From: CAZSWR01 sp964610885
GTDB taxonomy: Bacteria; Bacteroidota; Ignavibacteria; Kapaibacteriales; UBA2268
Assembly: GCA_964610885.1 (NCBI GenBank)
Contig: CAZSWR010000008.1
Coordinates: 1-57,508 of the forward strand
Direction: 5' to 3'
Length of the DNA stretch: 57,508 nucleotides
The notes beneath the pieces are model-generated. The model was not told the DNA's origin and made no database searches. It saw only the letters and a list, made by a program, of their open reading frames with translations. Position numbers and translations under genes: made by a program. This document shows, one piece after another, positions 41,693-49,815 of the stretch; the stretch's first letter is position 1, and every line of letters begins with the position of its first letter.

Positions 41693-43786
41693 TCAGTTGC
41701 CTTGCTCAATTTGCTTCGTTGCAGCGTTGGGTTCGTAAAGCGGCAACGTGAACGAGAAAGTCGTGCCGTGGTTCAAGCGGCTCGATGCCCAGATTGTGCC
41801 GCCATTTTTCTCGACGAATTCGCGGCAGACGATGAGGCCCAGACCGGTTCCCCTTTCGTTTTTGGTGCCCTGGCCGCGCAGCCCTCCGTCGATGCGGAAT
41901 AGGCGGGCCACTTCGGATTCGTCCATACCGATGCCATTATCGGTAACCCGCAGCTCCACATTTTTTTTGATGGTATTGCTCGGGACGATGCGTGCCGAGA
42001 TTTCGATTTTGCCGCCCTCGCCAGTGAACTTGATTGCATTCGAGACCAGGTTCCTCAGCACGGTGTGTATCATCTGGCTGTCTGCAAATATTTGAATCGA
42101 TTCGTCGATATTGCATTCGATGCAGATATTCTTGTTCTCGGCCTGAAGTTGGTGCAGGGCTATGGTATCGTCCACGACGAATTTCAGCGTTTTTATGTTT
42201 GGATGGAATTCAATCGTCCCTGTTTGCGAACGTGCCCAAGTGAGCAAATTCTCGAGCAGCGAGTAGAGATGTTCGGACGACGCTGCGATGACCCCAAACA
42301 TTTCATTTTTCTCTTCTTCAGAGAATTCATTGCCGAGCTTGATCAAGACGTTGCTTGCGCCGATCATCGCTCCGAGCGGGTTTTTGAGGTCGTGGGCAAT
42401 TATGGAGAAAAACTTATCTTTAGTTGCGTTAACGGTCATCAGTTCGTGTTCGCGTTCGACGAGGCCCTCGTTTAGCAATTCCAATTCGTTTTTGGTCTGA
42501 ATAATTGTTTCGTTTTGGGCCGAAAGTTCGTGGAAGGCATCTTCGATAATTTTATTTTTTTCGATGAGCAGAGAATTGATTCTATCTTTTTTCTTCAAGT
42601 AAATCACCAGATGAATGACGAATGCGATAGCCGCTATGGCTGCAATCGACAGGAAGATTGTGAGCAGCAAGGAGAATTTTTTGTCTTTGAGCAGCAAGTC
42701 GATTTCTTTTTGTTTCAGTTCTGAATTTTTCCGCGCTTCGAGTTTATCGATGCTTTCTTTGGTTTCCGTCGAAAGTAATGAATCCCTTAGGTTGTACATT
42801 TCCCGGGAGCATGTGTATGCCTTTTCGAAGTCGCCGGAGAGGAAGTACGATTGGGACAAAACCTTTAACCATTCCAAATATGCGTTTTTGTTAACTTGCT
42901 CACAAGCGATTTCCGACGCGGTGCGAGCGTATTCGATTGCCTTTGCAATTATCATCCCACAGCCGCCCTCGGAGACGACAATCCGGGCAGCAGCCTCCGA
43001 ACCGGACTGTAACACTTCGTTGAATAGGTCTGCCAGATTCCCCAACGCGTACATGCGGCCGGAAACGTCTTTGTATTTGTTCGATATTTCCAAGCTCTGC
43101 TGGTAGCAATTGTACGCCTCGTCGTAGTTTTTCATGCGGTGGTAATTGCTGCCGAGATTGTTCAACGTGCTGGCGATATTGGTTTGCAAGTCCAGTTCGA
43201 CGTACAGATCCAAGGCTTTCCGATAGAAGACAAGGGCCTTTGCATAGTCTTTCTTTTTGGAATTAATGCTTGCTATATTATTATAGTTGGAGGCAGCAAC
43301 TTGTTTATTGCCCGTGGCAAGGCAGATTTCGAGCGACTTATCGAAGTATTCGAGAGCCTTGTCGAATTCGTTTACTTTAGTGAAAACAATGCCAATGTTG
43401 ATATAAACGTTCGATAGCGTAGCTTTGTCGCCAATGCCGAGGCTGATGTCTTCTGCTCTATATAGCAAATTAAGGGCATCGAGGTAGTCTCCAGCAAAAC
43501 TTTTGATAATTGCAATATTCCTCAAGCTTAGGGCTGTGCCGGCGGAGAAATCGAGACGGTCTGACAGCTTGAGGGCTTTGTTAGCAAGCATTTCCGATTC
43601 ATCGATGTCCACTTTGATGAGCAAAAAAGAAAGATTGGCCATAAGGCGTGCCTTCGTTGTATCCTCTTCGGTTGCTTTGCCCAGTTCGGCCCGAAGCGAA
43701 TCGATCAGCATCTGTCCCTGCAATTTCCCATCGGAATTGAATTGCACGAACAGTATAATAAGTACTATTGTTGCGAAGGCTCTCAT
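41693..43786 (-). CDS. TPR sensor histidine kinase
   Basis: 697 aa. A signal-like N-terminus (MRAFATIVLIILFVQF) is followed by a periplasmic array of about six TPRs (for example ATLSNVYINIGIVFTKVNEFDKALEYFDKSLEI and ASTLNNLGSNYHRMKNYDEAYNCYQQSLEI). One span follows (FSLLLTIFLSIAAIAAIAFVIHLVIYL, about 370-395), then a coiled coil, HisKA with His 465 in SIIAHDLKNPLGAMI, and an HATPase domain (LVSNAIKFTGEGGKIEI, VTDNGIGMDESEVARLF, GTGLGLIVCREFVEKNGG). The partner regulator is not adjacent. This is the same periplasmic-TPR architecture as the kinase at 31451 but with a different HisKA family. Separated by 320 bp from divergent prmA. Confidence 0.9.
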   Translation of the reverse strand: MRAFATIVLIILFVQFNSDGKLQGQMLIDSLRAELGKATEEDTTKARLMANLSFLLIKVDIDESEMLANKALKLSDRLDFSAGTALSLRNIAIIKSFAGDYLDALNLLYRAEDISLGIGDKATLSNVYINIGIVFTKVNEFDKALEYFDKSLEICLATGNKQVAASNYNNIASINSKKKDYAKALVFYRKALDLYVELDLQTNIASTLNNLGSNYHRMKNYDEAYNCYQQSLEISNKYKDVSGRMYALGNLADLFNEVLQSGSEAAARIVVSEGGCGMIIAKAIEYARTASEIACEQVNKNAYLEWLKVLSQSYFLSGDFEKAYTCSREMYNLRDSLLSTETKESIDKLEARKNSELKQKEIDLLLKDKKFSLLLTIFLSIAAIAAIAFVIHLVIYLKKKDRINSLLIEKNKIIEDAFHELSAQNETIIQTKNELELLNEGLVEREHELMTVNATKDKFFSIIAHDLKNPLGAMIGASNVLIKLGNEFSEEEKNEMFGVIAASSEHLYSLLENLLTWARSQTGTIEFHPNIKTLKFVVDDTIALHQLQAENKNICIECNIDESIQIFADSQMIHTVLRNLVSNAIKFTGEGGKIEISARIVPSNTIKKNVELRVTDNGIGMDESEVARLFRIDGGLRGQGTKNERGTGLGLIVCREFVEKNGGTIWASSRLNHGTTFSFTLPLYEPNAATKQIEQGN

Positions 43787-44108
43787 CGAGTATTGAATTA
43801 ATTAAGTAAAAAAATCAATAATTTCTCTCCATCTGTGAAAACTACGGGTATGTATTCTTGATCCTGTATCTTGAAATATTCTCAATTTTCGGGACAAACT
43901 ATAATAAATTTTATTTCAACATACCCCTAATTTGATTTACGGCTAATAACCAATATTATTGGTGTATTATTTGTAGTAGATACAATCTAATTTTCAGCTT
44001 TCGCTAATTGTATGTATATCAATAAAAATACGAGATTGGCCCAACCACGACAAGGAAAATTGAATAACATTCCTTAAATTGCATTTTTAAAAATTTTGAG
44101 TTTGAAAA
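43787..44108. other. divergent promoter region
   Basis: 322 bp of A+T-rich sequence between the TPR kinase and prmA. Contains the palindrome ACCAAT-ATT-ATTGGT (43949-43963). No reading frame recognised. Confidence 0.45.
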
Positions 44109-44948
44109 ATGAAAAGATACATCAATATCCACGTCCGATGCGACGACGAGCTTCACGAACTTGCTGTGGCCATGCTTGCACCGTTCGATTTCAACGGAAT
44201 CGAAGAGGCTTGGGACGAAATTATTATCAGTTTCAACGAAGACAAATGGAACGAACTCACTCGCGAGCAACTGGTTTCCACGCTTCGCAGGCTGAACCCG
44301 TCGATTAATATCATCAAGGAAGAAGTCATCAACGACCGCAACTGGAACGAGGAATGGGAGAAAAACGTACAGCCGATTATCGTAAATAACCGAATCGGCA
44401 TCGCGCCCGAATGGAAAAGGAGCGAATTGAACCGCGAGATCGAGATCATTATCAATCCGAAAATGTCGTTCGGCACGGGCGACCACGCCACGACCCGATT
44501 GGTCTGCCGAATGATGGACTCACTTGCGAAGCCCGGACAGTTCTGGGTGGACGCAGGCACCGGCACGGGTGTCCTGGCGATTCTGGCGTCGATACTTGGC
44601 GCAGGAAGAGTCGTCGCCTTCGACAACAACGAATGGTCGATAAACAATGCCCGCGAAAACTTTGCGCTGAACGGCGTCGAAGACAAAATCGAACTCTCCG
44701 AAGAAGACATCGACAGCTACGAGTTCCCCGAATGCGACGCAATCGCTGCGAACCTCTTTTTGAATCTGCTTTTGCCGAATTTCGACAAGTTCTACAAAGC
44801 ACTCGAGAAGAAAAAAGGCTTCCTGCTATGCTCCGGCGTGATGAAATACGACCTCGACGACCTGCTCGAAGCGGGCCGGAAAGCCGGTTTCCGCCATGTC
44901 GAGACGCTTCACGAAGACGAATGGGTGGGCGTGCATTTCGCTGTGTGA
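44109..44948 (+). CDS. prmA: ribosomal protein L11 methyltransferase
   Basis: SAM-dependent enzyme that methylates ribosomal protein L11. 279 aa: an N-terminal L11-recognition domain (1 to about 90), then INDRNWNEEWEKNVQPIIVNNRIGIAPEW, KMSFGTGDHATTRLV (conserved family motif), and the SAM-binding WVDAGTGTGVLAILASILGAGRVVAFDNNEWSI. The catalytic-domain motif DAIAANLFLNLLLPNF corresponds to the usual N-(I/L)-x-x-x-P-type motif IV. Monocistronic, with a strong terminator. Confidence 0.94.
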   Translation: MKRYINIHVRCDDELHELAVAMLAPFDFNGIEEAWDEIIISFNEDKWNELTREQLVSTLRRLNPSINIIKEEVINDRNWNEEWEKNVQPIIVNNRIGIAPEWKRSELNREIEIIINPKMSFGTGDHATTRLVCRMMDSLAKPGQFWVDAGTGTGVLAILASILGAGRVVAFDNNEWSINNARENFALNGVEDKIELSEEDIDSYEFPECDAIAANLFLNLLLPNFDKFYKALEKKKGFLLCSGVMKYDLDDLLEAGRKAGFRHVETLHEDEWVGVHFAV

Positions 44949-45004
44949 GTGGCAGATCAAGATTTTCGATAGCCATTTGAGATGAAATTTCATCTTTTCC
45001 TACG

Positions 45005-45047
45005 GCACCATACAACACAGAGAAATTTTGTATGGTGCTAATTTTTT
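45005..45047 (+). terminator. Rho-independent terminator of prmA
   Basis: An 11-bp perfect stem GCACCATACAA (45005-45015)/TTGTATGGTGC (45028-45038), followed by TAATTTTTT, about 55 bases after the stop. Confidence 0.85.
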
Positions 45048-45059
45048 ATTGTGTTAGCT

Positions 45060-45383
45060 CATCGCCGATATCCTTTTGCTATGGTCCTCGCAAAAATAAT
45101 AAAAAAAAGTAAAAAATATTTGTATCACATTTCGCATTCGTGTGTTAATATATCAGAAGGCAATGCAAATTGCTTTCGACAAAAAAACCGTTCTTTCTAT
45201 TTAGTTCTTTATACCAGTTCTTTTTTAGATTCGTTCTTTGTTTAAGCCGGTTTCTGTTATCAATGGTGCCACCTTGACTATAGACATCGGCATTGAATCT
45301 ACTCTTTATTATATAGATTTTCATAGCATAGCCCTCAGAAAAGAGTTGCAAGCGCCAAAAAGCATGCAACTCTTTTCTATTTT
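45060..45383 (+). ncRNA. possible small RNA ending in a strong hairpin (speculative)
   Basis: A non-coding A+T-rich stretch ends in a perfect 14-bp stem, AGAAAAGAGTTGCA (45337-45350) with TGCAACTCTTTTCT (45365-45378), followed by ATTTTTAG. No gene precedes it after the prmA terminator, so the hairpin needs an upstream transcript. An independent small RNA is one explanation. No known RNA family was recognised. Confidence 0.25.
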
Positions 45384-45530
45384 TAGTGGTTCGGTATCGA
45401 ATTGCACATTGCATATAAAAGTATTGGCTCTTCGCTGTTTCGAGTGGGATACGTGTTAGAATATTTTTAAATGCAGCCATTTGCAGTAACAGCATCTTTC
45501 CCAAACCAGAACTGCAATGGAAATAAATGT

Positions 45531-45560
45531 GTAGGGGCGGGTTCCAAACCCGCCCTTTTT
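45531..45560. repeat. palindromic repeat GTAGGGGCGGGTT-type
   Basis: GTAGGGGCGGGTTCCAAACC followed by CGCCC and TTTTT. Related in shape to repeats near 9602 and 18962. A second palindrome, ATTCCCGCCTTCGCGGGAAT, lies at 45616-45635 and matches 27784-27803 in inverse. Confidence 0.6.
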
Positions 45561-45743
45561 GATCAGTTGGCCCAAAGAGCTTCCTGAGACAAGTAATTTA
45601 CAGGAATAAGATGAGATTCCCGCCTTCGCGGGAATGACTAAAAACACCCGCGAGTCGTACACTCGTTAGTCAGGAAATACTTCTACCGAACAAGTAAGTA
45701 TTCAAAAACCCACTCAAAATAGCGATGCGCCAAGAGTATTAAG

Positions 45744-45960
45744 AGCCTGTTGAAATAGTGTAGATTAGCCATCCCACGGGTTAACCCGTGGGTTCGATCT
45801 AAGCCATATCTCCATTATTATCAATGTATTAGCCCAATCCGTTCTTTGGCCCCCTTGGAAAAAGGGGGTTGGGGGATTTGTTGATATTTAAAGGACTTAC
45901 TGCGACGTATGCAATGGGTTGAAACCCATTGTTGCAATTCTTCTACTTTTTCAACAGGCT
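45744..45960 (-). mobile_element. MITE-like element, copy B (217 bp)
   Basis: Same length as copy A but in the opposite orientation. Ends: AGCCTGTTGAAATAGTG and TACTTTTTCAACAGGCT. The flanks ATTAAG (45738-45743) and CTTAAT (45961-45966) share a TTAA core and mirror each other rather than being an exact direct duplication. The interior palindromes CCCACGGGTTAACCCGTGGG, CCCCCTT...AAGGGGG and CAATGGGTT-GAAACCCATTG align with copies A and D. The stretch 45967-46285 holds no gene. Confidence 0.75.
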
Positions 45961-46285
45961 CTTAATAGAATCAGAAATATTCATGTATCGAAAAATATTA
46001 TTCGCATGTTTCAGAAATTTTTCGTATAATAGTTGGCAGTTGCTTTTAGAGTTTTGAAATGCAACGCAACGAAGAAAGAATATAAGCGTTGAGACTCCAT
46101 TTCCAAGGGAGAGGATTGAATGAATAATAGAATTCCTACATGCAATTATTTCTGAGGTGTGTCGTTTAAATTCAAAAGTATAATTATCTCAAAGAGGAAT
46201 CCCCAAAAACAATTAATCGTCCGGCTAAGAAACGACTAAAGGTGTTCGATACAAGTAATTAATCAATCACTAACGCGAGACGACC

Positions 46286-46933
46286 ATGGCTTCATCAATA
46301 TTAACAATCCACCACATAACACCGGAACTAAGGAAAATTGAAAAGGTGGTTGACGAGATTCGTTCGGGTGCTGTCATTCTATATCCATCGGATACGGGCT
46401 TCATGCTCGGTTGCGGCCTCGAAAATAGAGATGCAATTTCCAGAATTCGCAACATTCGTGGGCTGCCCGAAGGCAAACAAATGACCTTCCTGTGCCAATC
46501 GCTTTCGAACGTTGCAGAATTCGCTAAGGTCTCCAATACGGCATATAAAACAATCAAGAGGCTGATCCCCGGCCCATACACTTTTATCCTGCCGGCCTCG
46601 AAGCTGGTACCTAAATTTGCGCAAGACCCCAAGCGCAAAACCAGCGGTATCCGAGTGCCGGAGAATATTCTTTCCCAACTGCTGCTGAAAACCCTTGGCT
46701 CGCCGATTATTTCGATTTCGGCAAAGAATCCCGAGGGAGGATACTACACAGACTACGAGGCATTACTGAATTACTATTCGCCAATGGTGGACGTGGCCGT
46801 CCGCTCAGATGAATACAATTTTGTGGGCGAATCCACCGTTATCGACATGACCACCGACGAATTCGAAATCACACGCGAAGGCGCAGGCATCGAAAGGATT
46901 ACCGACATAATGCAAGAAGAAACTGAAGAATAG
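46286..46933 (+). CDS. YciO/YrdC/Sua5-family protein
   Basis: 215 aa with the complete fold of the tRNA threonylcarbamoyladenosine-synthase family: SGAVILYPSDTGFMLGCGLENRDAISRIRNIRGLPEGKQMTFLCQSLSNVAEFA, NTAYKTIKRLIPGPYTFILPAS, and the KTSGIRVPENILSQLLLKTLGSPIISISAKNPEGG block. The segment PEGKQMTFLCQSL replaces the KR-P of TsaC/Sua5. With the overall length this points to the YciO subgroup, whose exact role is less certain than TsaC. ATG start; no close neighbour. A terminator lies 110 bp downstream at 47041. Confidence 0.85.
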   Translation: MASSILTIHHITPELRKIEKVVDEIRSGAVILYPSDTGFMLGCGLENRDAISRIRNIRGLPEGKQMTFLCQSLSNVAEFAKVSNTAYKTIKRLIPGPYTFILPASKLVPKFAQDPKRKTSGIRVPENILSQLLLKTLGSPIISISAKNPEGGYYTDYEALLNYYSPMVDVAVRSDEYNFVGESTVIDMTTDEFEITREGAGIERITDIMQEETEE

Positions 46934-47019
46934 GTGGCCACTGCCACTTTGTTTTCCAAGGACAGCGCGATGATGAAAGGAAAGAAGAATAAGAATTCAT
47001 TTTCCCTGATATTTGAATA
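46932..47019. repeat. 75-bp direct repeat, uninterrupted copy
   Basis: AGGTGGCCACTGCCACTTTG, TTTTCC, an 11-base variable block, then GATGATGAAAGGAAAG and AAGAATTCATTTTCC. The second copy (47365-47675) matches it collinearly once MITE copy D and one target duplication are removed. Confidence 0.75.
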
Positions 47020-47040
47020 AACAGAAGATAAATTCCAATC

Positions 47041-47076
47041 AGCTCGGGTGGCAATGCGCTGCGCCGAGCTTTTTTG
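47041..47076 (+). terminator. Rho-independent terminator
   Basis: AGCTCGG (47041-47047) pairs with CCGAGCT (47064-47070), followed by TTTTTTG. Terminator for the YciO-like gene on the plus strand. Confidence 0.7.
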
Positions 47077-47149
47077 TGTTGGGTGTCGAGAAAATATTCA
47101 TGCTTCAATATGTATGGAGTTGGTTCTATTTTTATGCTAAATCCTTAAG

Positions 47150-47341
47150 AGCGTGTTGAAAAAGTATTTCCTTTGATTCTCACCCCTCGCCATTCATGGA
47201 GAGGGGCAGGGGTGAGGCTGAGAAAGTTTGCATAAGCATATAATATACTTTAAATTACGATTCTTTGCCTCTCTCCCCAAACCCCTCTCTCCATTCTGGA
47301 GAAAGGGGCTATAAGAAAAAATCTTACTTTTTCAACAGGCT
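47150..47341. mobile_element. MITE-like element, copy C (192 bp, variant interior)
   Basis: Ends AGCGTGTTGAAAAAGTA and TTACTTTTTCAACAGGCT; exact 6-bp target duplication CTTAAG (47144-47149, 47342-47347). The interior differs from copies A, B and D: TCACCCCTCGCC...GGCAGGGGTGA and CCCCTCTCTCC...GGAGAAAGGGG palindromic blocks. Another end-like AGTCTCTTGAAAAAGCA follows at 47348. Confidence 0.75.
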
Positions 47342-47394
47342 CTTAAGAGTCTCTTGAAAAAGCAAGGTGGCGACTGCCACTTTGTTTTCCTATG

Positions 47395-47609
47395 AGTGTG
47401 TTGAAATAGTAAATGATTGCAACAATGGGGCTTGCCCCATTGCCAAAGTTGCAGTAACTCATTGATATATCGACAAATCCCCCAACCCCCTTTTCAAAGT
47501 GGGCTTAAGAAAAGATTGGCGTAAGACACTGGCAATATTAGAGATAGGGTGATGCTCGAACCCACGGGTTAACCCATGGGATGGCAGATCAATACTTATT
47601 CAACAGGCT
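47395..47609 (+). mobile_element. MITE-like element, copy D (215 bp)
   Basis: Ends AGTGTGTTGAAATAGTA and TACTTATTCAACAGGCT; exact 6-bp target duplication CCTATG (47389-47394, 47610-47615). The interior is the same as copy A: CAATGGGGC-TT-GCCCCATTG, CCCCCTTTTCAAAGTGGG and ACCCACGGGTTAACCCATGGG. It interrupts the 75-bp repeat. The remaining 47676-47799 holds only the 5' region of the receptor gene. Confidence 0.8.
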
Positions 47610-47799
47610 CCTATGGCTGCTCAATGATGAAAGGAAAGATGGACAAGAATTCATTTTTCCATATAATAGAATAATACTTGTTCATTCGTCCTCCTCGCAT
47701 CTACTGCGCCAGAATCATTGTGATTTAAATTTATTAATTACAATATAATCATAGCTCCTTCGCATTAATACTTAAGAAAAATTCCTTGAAGGTGCTGGG

Positions 47800-49812
47800 A
47801 TGACGAGAAGAGATTCACATCGATTCGTATGGGGGCAAAGGCTATACATGCTTTTTGCTATAGGGCTGATTTCGTCCGCTGTTGCGTTTGCCAAAGGGGC
47901 AAAGGCGGACTCTTCGGATGTGTACGATATGAGCTTCTCGGAGCTGTCCAAGCTGCGTATCACTTCTGCCTCGAAGGTGTCCCAACGTATTACGGATGTT
48001 CCGGCCACGGTCGTCGTGGTAACCGCTGCCGAAATCCGCGATAGGGGCTATTTCACGCTCGAGGAAGTGCTCTCGGACCTCCCCGGTTTCCAGTTCCGGG
48101 GCATACCCAGCTTTAACACTTATTTTTTCCAAAGAGGATTTCCGAACCAAAACAACCTGACGCTGGTGTTGATTGACGGTGTGCAGATCAACGAGCTGAA
48201 TTCCGGCGGCGCCTATGCCGGCGGGCAATACAACCTGAGCAATATCGAGAGGATCGAAGTGGTTTACGGCCCGGCATCGGTAGCGTATGGCACGAACGCA
48301 GTGAGCGGGATTATCAACATCGTTACGAAATCGCCTCGGACTAATTCATTCGAGCTAACCGCGACGGCCGGCTCGTTCAATTCGGTCAAATCCGATTTCG
48401 TTTGCTCTTACGTGAACGAAAAAAAGACTTTCTCGCTTCAGGCGTCCGGGATGATTAAAAAATCGAATAAATCCGACCTCGCCGGCGCGGAGGGAGACTA
48501 CAATTGGACCGACCTTATCGACAATTATGAAAATGATTATTCGTTCGACCTGAAACTGGAAGCCCTCGATTTCACATTTGGTACGAATTACCAATACAAA
48601 CAGGCTTCCGTCGCCGCGTGGACCAAATCGGTTGGAACAGTGTTTCGCGACTATGGCACGTCTTGGAATATTCAATTCGTCAATAACTACCTTAAGTATA
48701 AAAAGAGATTCTCCGACCGGCTCTCTCTAACGTCCACTCTGTACAACCGCAATGCGACCGTATTGCCAAGCACAGTGTATTACGTTCTCGACACGGCCCA
48801 AGTGGGATACTACAGGCCAAACAACCTGACGGGTATCGAAGGGATTCTTAACTATACGCTATTGGATTTCCTGACGATAACCGGCGGCCTCACCTTCGAA
48901 ATAGAGCAATTGTCGAGGTCTGCTTCGCTATCGGTCAGTTCATCGCCAAGCGTGAAGCCACCAGAGCCGAAAACTCCAGATATGCTTCATAACAACTTGT
49001 TAAGCATTTTCGCCGAGCCGCGCGCCGAACTTTGGGGCATAGCCCTCGTTTCTGCCGGCTTACGGTTCGACCACAGCAGCGTCTATGACGACGTATTCAC
49101 GCCGAGCGTGGGCTTGGTTGTGCCGTTCCTCACGCACAGGTTCCGCGCCTCGTATTCGGAAGCGTTCCGGGCACCGAAGCCCTGGGACTATACGGACGGC
49201 CTCGGGAACGGTTCGCTGAAGCCCGAGAAAGCAAATTCTTTCGAGGCAGGATTCACCTTTTCGTTTTGGGACTGCCTCCGGTTCGATGCTTCAGGCTACA
49301 TCAGCCACATCGACGATGCCATCGTCAAAGATACTCTCTTGGGTTCGTTCCGGTGGAACAATGGCGGGCAGATGAACACAAACGGCGCGATTTTCCAATG
49401 CAACTATGCGGCAGGGGATTGGGCCTTGGGTGCAAATTACACCTATAGCGAAAGCTATGACGTTTTCGATGTTGCCATCCCCGAGATCAGCAAACATACC
49501 GCAAATGCCTCGTTTACGTATTCTTTCAATAAATACATGAAACTGAACATTCGCGGGAACTACGTCGGCAAAAGGGAAAACACAAAGCTCGTGGCCGCCA
49601 CCGGCACAAAGACAATTGATCCATATTTCTTGGTGAACGCTGCATTTTCGATTATTGACTATAACGGAATCAGTTTGCAATTGGCCGTGCGAAACGTATT
49701 CGATGTGGAGTATTACCACACATCGAACCGCCCGCCGGACCGATACCGCCAGCCGCAACGCACTTTCCTGCTGACTGTCGGACTGAACCTATCAGGAAGG
49801 AAACAGGAGTAA
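47800..49812 (+). CDS. TonB-dependent outer-membrane receptor
   Basis: 670 aa. A signal peptide (about 1-32, LYMLFAIGLISSAVAFAKGAKA) precedes a plug domain of about 110 residues (LRITSASKVSQRITDVPATVVVVTAAEIRDRGYFTLEEVLSDLPGFQ..., IERIEVVYGPASVAYGTNAVSGIINIVTK). A beta-barrel follows with the usual alternating strands and EAFRAPKPWDY. The protein ends ...LTVGLNLSGRKQE instead of in an aromatic residue. No carboxypeptidase-like N-terminal domain, so it is not SusC-type. It is the first gene of a four-gene operon, with 3 bases separating it from the YfiR-domain kinase. That suggests the receptor passes a ligand or occupancy signal rather than only importing a nutrient (inference). GAAGG lies near the start. 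Confidence 0.92.
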   Translation: MTRRDSHRFVWGQRLYMLFAIGLISSAVAFAKGAKADSSDVYDMSFSELSKLRITSASKVSQRITDVPATVVVVTAAEIRDRGYFTLEEVLSDLPGFQFRGIPSFNTYFFQRGFPNQNNLTLVLIDGVQINELNSGGAYAGGQYNLSNIERIEVVYGPASVAYGTNAVSGIINIVTKSPRTNSFELTATAGSFNSVKSDFVCSYVNEKKTFSLQASGMIKKSNKSDLAGAEGDYNWTDLIDNYENDYSFDLKLEALDFTFGTNYQYKQASVAAWTKSVGTVFRDYGTSWNIQFVNNYLKYKKRFSDRLSLTSTLYNRNATVLPSTVYYVLDTAQVGYYRPNNLTGIEGILNYTLLDFLTITGGLTFEIEQLSRSASLSVSSSPSVKPPEPKTPDMLHNNLLSIFAEPRAELWGIALVSAGLRFDHSSVYDDVFTPSVGLVVPFLTHRFRASYSEAFRAPKPWDYTDGLGNGSLKPEKANSFEAGFTFSFWDCLRFDASGYISHIDDAIVKDTLLGSFRWNNGGQMNTNGAIFQCNYAAGDWALGANYTYSESYDVFDVAIPEISKHTANASFTYSFNKYMKLNIRGNYVGKRENTKLVAATGTKTIDPYFLVNAAFSIIDYNGISLQLAVRNVFDVEYYHTSNRPPDRYRQPQRTFLLTVGLNLSGRKQE

Positions 49813-49815
49813 AGT

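Noticed and set aside
45145..45504. 119-aa minus-strand frame
   Set aside because: It runs through a perfect terminator-type hairpin and has no ribosome-binding site or recognisable domain.
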